Assembly: GCA_002422125.1 (NCBI GenBank) | Contig: DITF01000360.1 | Span: 21,011-29,462 of the forward strand | Direction of reading: 5' to 3' | Source of the DNA: a bacterium UBP17_UBA6191 | GTDB taxonomy: Bacteria; Muiribacteriota; UBA6191 | Length of the DNA: 8,452 nt | Shown here: positions 1-5,274 of the stretch, one piece after another | Layout: the number at the start of each line of letters is the position of its first letter | Position numbering within the stretch: position 1 is the stretch's first letter | Position numbers and translations under genes: made by a program | The notes under the pieces: model-generated | What the model saw: only the letters and a program-made list of their open reading frames with translations | What the model was told of the DNA's origin: nothing | The model's database searches: none

Positions 1-1208
1 GTGTCTCCAGCAAGGGCGGCGGCCTCACGGATGATATCCAGAATACGGACATTATTTAGAAAACTATCGGTGGACAGGCTTAAATCCAAAAGAATGAGAA
101 TGCTCAATCCAGGATCTAGGCGCAGATTCTTCTGGTAGATTCGTTCTGTAGGAGTTTTCTGGTTGCGGATATCTACAAAGGCATCCAGGACAGAATCCAA
201 ATCAAGGTGTTCTCCATCCTCGTGTTTGGGTATGAGTCGCCGCATGGAACGAATTTTCATGAGTTCCTGAGTTAGTTTTTCTTTCTTGCGCCTGCAAACA
301 GGTATTTGAGTATTGCTGTAGGCTGGAGTTGTTTCTACTAGGCGACACCAGTTTTTGCGGTAGACTCGTTTTTTGGCATCCCATTCATCATAAAAAAAGG
401 CCCCAGGAAGATTTGGTGTATCCCTGACTGTATCAAAGGCTTTGGTATGAAAGCTGACAGAAGAAGATGTAATGGCATGTACGGGGGTATCAAGTCTTAC
501 CATAGAATCAAAGGTGATTTCATCAAGAGCCTCGTCATGATCCTCAAGTTCGTCTTCTCCATCAGGCATTCTCCAGTTTCCGTTAAATTCTTCGGCAGTT
601 TCTATTTTTTCAAAGTGATGCTGTAAACAGTAGTCTTCGACTTTTTGTTTATCCAGGGGTATTACTTCGGGATTGGCCGTCGACCGAATCTGTTTTTCGG
701 AAACTTTTTTCTCCTCCGGCATTTCCTCCTCGTTAAGGTTATTAAAAGATTCAATCCCTAATTCCGAGGGCAAAACATCCTTTAACCTCTGTCCAATAAG
801 AAGTCCGGCCTGCTCCGGTTTAAGGGTTGAACTCAATACCTTTGCGGTTGCAAACAGGGAAGGCAGTTTTCGTTTTAAGGACAAAAGTATATGTAAAGGT
901 TCATCCTTTCCGGGAAGAAGGCTGGCAAGGGAGGAATAGCCGGTACGGAAGAAGTAATATTGTTCATTCAGGCTCGCACTCTGGAAAAGATCGATACTTT
1001 CGGGTAGACAGATTTGAGTGCGATTGTAGCCACCGGCAAACTGAACCGGGATAATTTCCAGGTTTTTACCAGTTATAGCCGCCGCCAGACTCTGCAGTCG
1101 GGCACTCAGATCACATAGGTGCACCCGGGTATCCGAATGGTTCTTTTGCCTTTGAAAGCGCCTAAAGGCCCGGTGCATCCTTTGAAATAATGTTTCGCTC
1201 AGATCCAT
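1..1208 (-). CDS. norD: NorD, VWA-domain nitric oxide reductase activation protein (3' end missing)
   Basis: Open frame read by hand from the ATG at 1208 to the window edge: 402 codons without a stop, C-terminus outside the window. NorD proteins work with the AAA+ protein NorQ to mature the NorCB nitric oxide reductase, probably helping insert the non-haem iron. Family signatures seen: the segment FFYDEWDAKKRVYRKNWC at residues 271-288, the usual NorD motif just before the VWA domain, and a MIDAS metal site DLSLST at 375-380 (DxSxS) opening the VWA domain. An acidic linker lies at about 217-230. NorD proteins are usually around 600 residues, so roughly the last third, including the rest of the VWA fold, is missing. 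The start lies 5 nt after the norQ stop and has no clear Shine-Dalgarno sequence, which suggests translation coupled to norQ. Last gene seen in the norCBQD operon. Confidence 0.93.
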   Translation of the reverse strand, partial: MDLSETLFQRMHRAFRRFQRQKNHSDTRVHLCDLSARLQSLAAAITGKNLEIIPVQFAGGYNRTQICLPESIDLFQSASLNEQYYFFRTGYSSLASLLPGKDEPLHILLSLKRKLPSLFATAKVLSSTLKPEQAGLLIGQRLKDVLPSELGIESFNNLNEEEMPEEKKVSEKQIRSTANPEVIPLDKQKVEDYCLQHHFEKIETAEEFNGNWRMPDGEDELEDHDEALDEITFDSMVRLDTPVHAITSSSVSFHTKAFDTVRDTPNLPGAFFYDEWDAKKRVYRKNWCRLVETTPAYSNTQIPVCRRKKEKLTQELMKIRSMRRLIPKHEDGEHLDLDSVLDAFVDIRNQKTPTERIYQKNLRLDPGLSILILLDLSLSTDSFLNNVRILDIIREAAALAGD

Positions 1209-1213
1209 AAGAT

Positions 1214-1987
1214 TTAAAATTGCATGGAGATCAGATCGGTTAAGGCAACCCGATCCTCTTCTTCATCAGTCAAAGGTTCAATAATGGCGGTTTTGCAGGC
1301 TACCCTTGGCTCAATTCCAGCCCCAATCAATTTTGCGGCATCAATTATTAGTCTAGTGGAAACGGTTTCCATTAGTCCAAGCTCTTTGAGGTTACGGATC
1401 TGGGTGGCAATCTGGATCAGATGTTTGACCATTTTTAAATCTAACCCCGATTCATGAGCCACAATTTCGGCTTCAGGGCCGGGCAAAGGGTAAGAGAAGG
1501 GAATAGAGACAAATCTTTGCCGGGTAGAAGGTTTTAACTCTTTAAGACCCTTTTGGTATCCGGGATTAAAGGAGGCCGTCACCATAAATGAGTCAGGGGC
1601 AACCAGGGTTTCCCCTGTTCTTTCAATAAACAACTGCCTTCTGTAATCGGTGATGGAATGCAAAACCACCAGAACATCTGGCCTGGCTTCGGCAACCTCA
1701 TCAAGGTATAAAATGGCCCCTTGCCTGACGGCCCGCGTCAGCGGACCGTCCACAAATACGGTTTCAGAACCCATCAATAAATGTCTTCCTACCAAATCTG
1801 TAGCCGAAGTTTCCTCGTGGCAGGAAACGGTAATGAGATTCAAACCGAGTTTTTGCGCCACCGATTCTACAAAACGGGTTTTTCCGCAACCAGTAGGTCC
1901 CTTTAACAGAACCGACATTTTCAGCTTATGGGCGGCTAAGAATAGTTCCACTTCCCGCCCTTGTGGTTGGTAATAAATTTCAGGCAT
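1214..1987 (-). CDS. norQ: NorQ, AAA+ ATPase of the CbbQ/NirQ/NorQ family
   Basis: A 257-residue MoxR-like AAA+ ATPase, the usual size for NorQ/NirQ/CbbQ proteins. It is a cytoplasmic chaperone-like ATPase that, together with the VWA protein NorD, activates the NorCB complex. Visible motifs are Walker A GPTGCGKT at residues 30-37, Walker B ILYLDE at 92-97, and the downstream stretch ARPDVLVVLHSITDYRR typical of CbbQ/NorQ. I place the start at the ATG at 1987 (protein MPEIYYQ...) rather than at an in-frame ATG at 2011, because an AGGGAGG ribosome binding site lies 6 nt upstream of it and the family begins near this point. This start overlaps the end of norB by 8 nt, so the two are probably translationally coupled. 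Identity is supported by family motifs and by position between norB and norD. Confidence 0.95.
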   Translation of the reverse strand: MPEIYYQPQGREVELFLAAHKLKMSVLLKGPTGCGKTRFVESVAQKLGLNLITVSCHEETSATDLVGRHLLMGSETVFVDGPLTRAVRQGAILYLDEVAEARPDVLVVLHSITDYRRQLFIERTGETLVAPDSFMVTASFNPGYQKGLKELKPSTRQRFVSIPFSYPLPGPEAEIVAHESGLDLKMVKHLIQIATQIRNLKELGLMETVSTRLIIDAAKLIGAGIEPRVACKTAIIEPLTDEEEDRVALTDLISMQF

Positions 1988-3308
1988 GTCCTGCCTCCCT
2001 CGGAAATCCATAGCGGAAGTAGTCGTAAATAAATAGCGTCACACCGACAGCAAATACGCTGGCGGCTAAAATAAGGCCAATAAAGTGGACTTCGATTTCC
2101 TTTTGAACCAGTAAAAAATCCAGTCCAACAATTCTTTCCAGATACACTTGGGTAATTCCCGCAATACCTATGGCTATGGTCATGGCAATCATTCCGGCAT
2201 TGGAAAGCCAGAAACCCAGATAGGTAGCCATTGTGGGTTTAAGCTTCCGATCGGTAAGCAGAGGCAGGCAATAGGCCATAATTGCCAGATTCACCATGGC
2301 ATAAGCTCCCCAGAAGGCCATGTGTCCGTGCATGGCAGTAACCAGAGTTCCATGTGTATAAATGTTGACCTGAGGCCAAGTGTGGGCAAAGCCTAAAAAC
2401 CCGGCTCCTACAAAGGACAGGATCGCGCAGCCCATAGTCCAGAATAGGGCAATTTTGTTTTCATGAATCCGGGTGGACTTTCTGTACATGCTAACGGCAT
2501 AAATGGTCATGCCTAAAAATGCCAGAGGCTCAAGGGCCGAAAAGAACCCGCCTACCCAAAGCCAGTAACTAGGCACACCAATCCAATAGTAGTGGTGCCC
2601 GGTGCCAAGGATTCCTGACAGAAATGTAAGGCCCACAATGATGTAAAGCCACTTCTCAATCACTTCCCGATCCACACCAGTCAGTTTGATCAGGAGGTAA
2701 CATAAAAGAGAACCCATAATCAGCTCCCATACACCCTCTACCCACAAATGCACTACCCACCAGCGAAAGTAGGAATCCACGGTCTGATGATCAAAAGTGA
2801 TCATTCCGGGGAGGTATAAAAGGGCGGAAGAAAACAGTCCCATGTAAAGAACCATTACCGTCGTGCTTGTTCGTTCAGAATTCCAGATAGTCATGCCTAC
2901 ATTGTAAAGAAACATCAGAATGTTGATGACAACCAGGTAATCCAGTGGCCTTGGAATTTCCAGAAACTTACGGCCTTCCCACCAGCCAACATGGAATCCC
3001 GCCACTGCCACTACACCAACTAAGGCAAAGGAGGCAAGCTGAATCCAGGCCAATTTAGGCGAATGGATCTCCCGGTCACATTCATCAGGAACCAGAAAAT
3101 AGGTGGCCCCCATAAAACTTGATAGAAGCCAGACTACCAAAAGATTTATATGGGTCGTGCGCACGGCATTAAATGGCACCCATGGATGAAGCCAATCATA
3201 TCCCACATGAGCAAAGGCCATAACAAAACCATAAACAATCTGTAGTGAAAATAGTACAAGACTGAGGACAAAAAAATACCAGGCGATACTTTGTGATTTG
3301 AATTTCAT
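1980..3308 (-). CDS. norB: NorB, catalytic subunit of cytochrome-c-dependent nitric oxide reductase (cNOR)
   Basis: A 442-residue polytopic membrane protein of the haem-copper oxidase superfamily that reduces 2 NO to N2O at a haem b3-FeB centre, in complex with NorC. Expected ligands, compared with the Pseudomonas aeruginosa enzyme as I recall it, are all present: His53 (in TTHINLL) and His329 for haem b; His327 (in HGHMAFWG) for haem b3; His187, His238 and His239 (in VVHLWVEG and GHHYYWIG) for FeB; Glu191 near FeB; and conserved Glu195 and Glu260. There is no quinol-oxidising N-terminal extension, so this is cNOR rather than qNOR, in keeping with the adjacent norC. Length is close to normal for cNorB. 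An AGAGGT ribosome binding site precedes the ATG, and norC ends 10 nt upstream. Its last 8 nt overlap norQ. Confidence 0.98.
   Translation of the reverse strand: MKFKSQSIAWYFFVLSLVLFSLQIVYGFVMAFAHVGYDWLHPWVPFNAVRTTHINLLVVWLLSSFMGATYFLVPDECDREIHSPKLAWIQLASFALVGVVAVAGFHVGWWEGRKFLEIPRPLDYLVVINILMFLYNVGMTIWNSERTSTTVMVLYMGLFSSALLYLPGMITFDHQTVDSYFRWWVVHLWVEGVWELIMGSLLCYLLIKLTGVDREVIEKWLYIIVGLTFLSGILGTGHHYYWIGVPSYWLWVGGFFSALEPLAFLGMTIYAVSMYRKSTRIHENKIALFWTMGCAILSFVGAGFLGFAHTWPQVNIYTHGTLVTAMHGHMAFWGAYAMVNLAIMAYCLPLLTDRKLKPTMATYLGFWLSNAGMIAMTIAIGIAGITQVYLERIVGLDFLLVQKEIEVHFIGLILAASVFAVGVTLFIYDYFRYGFPREAGHA
1994..2000 (-). promoter_or_regulatory. Ribosome binding site deciding the norQ start
   Basis: On the minus strand these bases read AGGGAGG, 6 nt before the ATG at 1987. 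The site lies inside the last codons of norB and favours this start over the in-frame ATG at 2011. Confidence 0.75.
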
Positions 3309-3318
3309 GTTTTACCTC

Positions 3319-4038
3319 TTAAAGTACGCTCAGGTATTCCACCAGAGCATTGAGATCGTTATCTGACATGGGAAGTTTGGGCATTGTGGTTCCGGGTTTG
3401 ATTTTTTGAGGATCCGTGAGCCATTCTCGAAGCCATTTGGGATCGCGGGTTTTGGAGGTGCCATCTAGGGCTGGTCCAATGGCCCCACCCTTACCAGCTA
3501 CGGCGTGACAGGCCAAACAGAGGGTGTCAAATATTTCGGGTTTTTTAATTGTGTGGGCAGGCTCTAGCACATTTGCCTCTGCCTCAGTATCAAATTTAGT
3601 GGGATTGATAATAAATTGTTTTCCCAATGGTGGGTCTTTAGGAAACCCATTGGTATCGACATTTCCGATCCATTCAAAAAAGGCCACCATGCTTTGCCGT
3701 TCTTCTTTGGTAAACGGATATTTGGGCATGCGTCTTTCCCCAGGAAACAAGGCTTCTGGATCCTGAAGCATCATATCGATAAATACGGCACCTCTTCTTT
3801 GATAAACCTTGGTCAGCTCAGGGGCGTAATAGGCTCCCTCACCTAATATGGTATGGCAGCCCATGCAATTGTATTGATCAAAAAGGTGCTTTCCTTTGAT
3901 GACCTCGGCACTCATGTTCTGTTGTTTGGTCAAATGGGGGATCTGTTTTAATGTATCCACGGTTAAGCCAAGAAAGATGATGGTAAACAGTCCGGTGCCA
4001 ATGACAAAAAAGGCTCGGGCCTGGGATTTGGTCAACAT
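3319..4038 (-). CDS. norC: NorC, cytochrome c subunit of nitric oxide reductase, with an extra C-terminal cytochrome c domain
   Basis: A 239-residue membrane-anchored cytochrome that passes electrons to NorB. An N-terminal membrane anchor (about residues 8-29) is followed by a NorC-type haem c domain with CMGCH at 58-62, the NorC-typical TILGEGAYYAPELTKV segment, and a likely Met104 axial ligand in RRMPKYPFT. A linker (about 128-165) leads to a second haem c domain with CLACH at 174-178, a GPALDG motif, and a likely Met219 ligand in GTTMPKLPM. Classical NorC is about 150 residues with a single haem, so the second domain is an addition. The ATG at 4038 is chosen because AAGGAGG lies 5 nt before it; an in-frame ATG at 4062 has no such site. 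norC is the first gene of the norCBQD operon and is divergent from the rrf2 gene. Confidence 0.95.
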   Translation of the reverse strand: MLTKSQARAFFVIGTGLFTIIFLGLTVDTLKQIPHLTKQQNMSAEVIKGKHLFDQYNCMGCHTILGEGAYYAPELTKVYQRRGAVFIDMMLQDPEALFPGERRMPKYPFTKEERQSMVAFFEWIGNVDTNGFPKDPPLGKQFIINPTKFDTEAEANVLEPAHTIKKPEIFDTLCLACHAVAGKGGAIGPALDGTSKTRDPKWLREWLTDPQKIKPGTTMPKLPMSDNDLNALVEYLSVL

Positions 4039-4043
4039 AGATT

Positions 4044-4050
4044 CCTCCTT
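4044..4050 (-). promoter_or_regulatory. Ribosome binding site deciding the norC start
   Basis: On the minus strand these bases read AAGGAGG, 5 nt before the ATG at 4038. This strong site sets the norC start 8 codons inside the longest open frame. Confidence 0.85.
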
Positions 4051-4083
4051 CATGCTGATCAAGTATTCTGCTATTAGGAAACA

Positions 4084-4115
4084 ATAATAGATATATAGAT
4101 GTCAATATCCATTAT
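4084..4115. promoter_or_regulatory. Imperfect inverted repeat in the norC-rrf2 divergent region, candidate Rrf2 operator
   Basis: The arms are ATAATAGATAT (4084-4094) and ATATCCATTAT (4105-4115), separated by 10 nt. They pair at 10 of 11 positions, with half-site centres two helical turns (21 bp) apart. The dyad occupies about a third of the 91-bp gap between the divergent norC and rrf2 start codons and abuts the possible rrf2 -10 element, so a bound protein could affect both promoters. That the neighbouring Rrf2 protein binds here is inference; the sequence is not the classical NsrR consensus. The region is AT-rich, which makes chance dyads more likely than usual. Confidence 0.5.
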
Positions 4116-4117
4116 GC

Positions 4118-4123
4118 TATTAT
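4118..4123 (+). promoter_or_regulatory. Possible -10 element for rrf2, implying a leaderless or near-leaderless mRNA
   Basis: TATTAT lies 6 nt before the rrf2 ATG, and no Shine-Dalgarno sequence is visible. A start of transcription 6-7 nt downstream would fall on the ATG itself. No convincing -35 is seen at normal spacing (4095-4100 reads ATAGAT), which would fit an activated or repressed promoter overlapping the upstream dyad. This is a weak call in AT-rich DNA. Confidence 0.3.
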
Positions 4124-4129
4124 ACAAAT

Positions 4130-4528
4130 ATGATTTCTCAAACGGCAGAATATGCATTGCGAGCCATGGTTTGTTTGGCCTCTCGTGAAACAGAGGCATT
4201 GCCTGGCCATGCTATTGCCCAGATAACCCAGGTTCCCGCCAGTTATTTGCATAAAATCATGAAGCAACTGGTTTCCTCTGAACTTGTCAGCTCCCAAAGG
4301 GGGCCAAGTGGAGGCTTTCGTCTCACCAGACCATCCTCAGACATATCTGTTCTTGATGTAATCATGGCAGTAGATCCCATCAAAAGGATTTCGCACTGTC
4401 CCTTAAATCTGCCAGAGCATGCCCACAGCTTATGTCCTTTACATCGCCGCATTGATGACACCATTGGTCAGACTTGTGAGGCCTTCAGCCAAACCAGTCT
4501 ACAATCGATGGTAGAAAGCCTTCCTTAA
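4130..4528 (+). CDS. Rrf2-family transcriptional regulator, possibly Fe-S/NO-sensing
   Basis: A 132-residue Rrf2-family DNA-binding protein, normal length for the family (IscR, NsrR, RsrR, CymR). The N-terminus MISQTAEYALRAM is the classical Rrf2 opening and fixes the ATG. The winged helix-turn-helix follows (about residues 26-66), with the typical wing RGPSGGFRL. The C-terminal half carries Cys90, Cys102 and Cys116 within CPLNLPEH...LCPLHRRID. These are far more widely spaced than the three cysteines of IscR or NsrR, which sit about five residues apart. Cys90, Cys102 and nearby His residues could ligate an Fe-S cluster. Location between a NO reductase and a nitrite reductase operon suggests NO or redox sensing, but this is inference, so I do not name it nsrR. 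No ribosome binding site is visible. It is divergent from norC, and autoregulation through the dyad at 4084-4115 is plausible. Confidence 0.9.
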   Translation: MISQTAEYALRAMVCLASRETEALPGHAIAQITQVPASYLHKIMKQLVSSELVSSQRGPSGGFRLTRPSSDISVLDVIMAVDPIKRISHCPLNLPEHAHSLCPLHRRIDDTIGQTCEAFSQTSLQSMVESLP

Positions 4529-4530
4529 GC

Positions 4531-4551
4531 TTTTGGTCAAAATCACAAAAA
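4531..4551. promoter_or_regulatory. NorR-type enhancer site 1 (GT-N7-AC)
   Basis: GT at 4536-4537 and AC at 4545-4546 are seven bases apart, and TTTT/AAAA flanks are placed symmetrically. The core GT-N7-AC arrangement is the known binding pattern of the NO-sensing sigma-54 activator NorR. The centre (4541) is about 105 bp upstream of the -24 element. It is the weakest dyad of the three; its significance comes from repetition upstream of a sigma-54 promoter. Confidence 0.55.
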
Positions 4552-4568
4552 TTTGTCACTCTGACAAA
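4552..4568. promoter_or_regulatory. NorR-type enhancer site 2, perfect palindrome TTTGTCA-CTC-TGACAAA
   Basis: A perfect 7-bp dyad around a 3-bp centre, with core GTCA-N3-TGAC, the best form of the NorR recognition sequence and also a GT-N7-AC match. The 3-bp spacer does not fit an FNR/DNR box, which needs TTGAT-N4-ATCAA. Its centre (4560) is 19 bp from site 1 and about 86 bp upstream of the -24 element, a normal enhancer distance for a sigma-54 activator. Confidence 0.7.
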
Positions 4569-4585
4569 GGCATCCGTCTTCATCT

Positions 4586-4608
4586 TTTGTCAAATTTACA
4601 ATGACAAA
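4586..4608. promoter_or_regulatory. NorR-type enhancer site 3, within TTTGTCA-N9-TGACAAA
   Basis: GT (4589-4590) and AC (4598-4599) are seven bases apart and lie in a TTGT...ACAA partial dyad centred on 4594. The same bases also begin a perfect TTTGTCA-N9-TGACAAA dyad (4586-4608) that reuses both arms of site 2 with wider spacing, so the exact register is uncertain. Three sites upstream of a sigma-54 promoter match the arrangement known for Escherichia coli norVW. Confidence 0.55.
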
Positions 4609-4644
4609 TGTGACTATATAGCATAAACCCTCCATTTTTACGCT

Positions 4645-4659
4645 TGGCACAACACTTGC
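4645..4659 (+). promoter_or_regulatory. Sigma-54 (RpoN) -24/-12 promoter for the hemerythrin-nirK operon
   Basis: The sequence TGGCAC-AACAC-TTGC matches the sigma-54 consensus TGGCAC-N5-TTGC at every fixed position, with the invariant GG and GC separated by exactly 10 bp. Transcription should begin about 12 bp after the GC, near 4671, giving a leader of about 45 nt before the ATG at 4717. Such promoters require an AAA+ activator bound upstream; the three GT-N7-AC sites at 4531-4608 are positioned for that. Confidence 0.85.
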
Positions 4660-4716
4660 CTATAAACGGGTACAGAGAAAAAAATTCGATTCAAATATCT
4701 GGTTGGAGGTAGTGAC

Positions 4717-5274
4717 ATGTGTAAGAAGTGTGAGGCAATTGTTCCTGATGTACATGCTAGTCTTGAGGACTGGACTGTGCACATTTTAACAGCCCATCAT
4801 GATTGGCTGTATCGTGAATTTCCTCTGCTATTGCATACATTGCAAAAGCTAAGGAACAGACCTGACTGCCCCAACGGAATTGAACGAATTCTGAAAACTC
4901 TGGTCGAGCTAAAAGACGATTTGGATATCCACATGGCCAAAGAAGAGAGGGTATTGTTTCCCTTGATTCGGCTGATGGAAGTCACCAATCGACCACCACA
5001 GGATCTAAGCGTTATGCCAGGAACTGTGGTTGGGCCCATCCATTGTATGGAGGGTGAACATGAAACCACACTGGAGATCTTGAATCAGTTGGGTGAAGAC
5101 CTAAAAAATTGTACTCCCGTCTCGGCTAGTCATGCCTGGAGTTCGGTGGTGCGGGCTATTGTCGAATTGGCCCAAAACATCCGGGAGCATATAGATAAAG
5201 AGAACACAATTCTCTTTCCAAGAGCCAGACAGCTTGAAGAAAAGCTTTTGGCTGATCCTAGGAGGTTCTCATGA
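4717..5274 (+). CDS. Hemerythrin-like di-iron protein of the RIC/YtfE/NorA type, without the ScdA N-terminal domain
   Basis: A 185-residue four-helix hemerythrin-like protein. RIC proteins (YtfE, ScdA, DnrN, NorA) are cytoplasmic di-iron proteins that repair NO- or oxidant-damaged iron-sulphur centres and bind NO. The family pattern is clear: AHHDW (His27/28), IHMAKEERVLFP (His72, Glu76), GEHETTLE (His115) and REHIDKENTILFPRA (His158, Glu162). Compared with E. coli YtfE as I recall it, the ScdA_N domain with its paired cysteines is absent, and the position of the second helix histidine (YtfE His105) appears to be RNRP here, so one iron ligand may differ. The protein begins MCKKC, a possible small metal-binding or thiol motif. 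GGAGGT lies 6 nt before the ATG. It is the first gene after the sigma-54 promoter and overlaps nirK by 4 nt (ATGA). In Ralstonia eutropha a related protein, NorA, is also the first gene of a NorR-controlled operon. Confidence 0.85.
   Translation: MCKKCEAIVPDVHASLEDWTVHILTAHHDWLYREFPLLLHTLQKLRNRPDCPNGIERILKTLVELKDDLDIHMAKEERVLFPLIRLMEVTNRPPQDLSVMPGTVVGPIHCMEGEHETTLEILNQLGEDLKNCTPVSASHAWSSVVRAIVELAQNIREHIDKENTILFPRARQLEEKLLADPRRFS

Noticed and set aside
673..1054. Plus-strand open frames of 75-88 codons opposite norD.
   Set aside because: They lie antisense to a clear NorD reading frame, lack ribosome binding sites and show no recognisable motifs.
4077..4105. TTGACA on the minus strand (4105-4100) as the -35 element of a sigma-70 promoter for norC.
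   Set aside because: At 16-18 bp spacing there is no -10-like hexamer (GTTTCC at 17 bp). The nearest TATTAT and TAATAG are at 10 and 23 bp, so the norC promoter remains unresolved.
4130..4528. Calling the Rrf2 protein NsrR.
   Set aside because: The cysteine spacing does not match NsrR and the nearby dyad does not match the NsrR consensus. Only the neighbourhood argues for NO sensing.
4515..4533. Possible terminator at the end of rrf2: AAAGC / GCTTT arms around a 9-nt loop ending in TTTT.
   Set aside because: A five-pair, AT-rich stem with only a four-T tail is too weak to call. It also overlaps the first GT-N7-AC site.
4552..4568. TTTGTCA-CTC-TGACAAA read as an FNR/DNR/NNR box.
   Set aside because: The CRP/FNR class needs TTGAT/C-N4-G/ATCAA; here the TTGTC and GACAA arms are five bases apart. 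GTCA-N3-TGAC fits NorR better, especially with two related sites and a sigma-54 promoter beside it.
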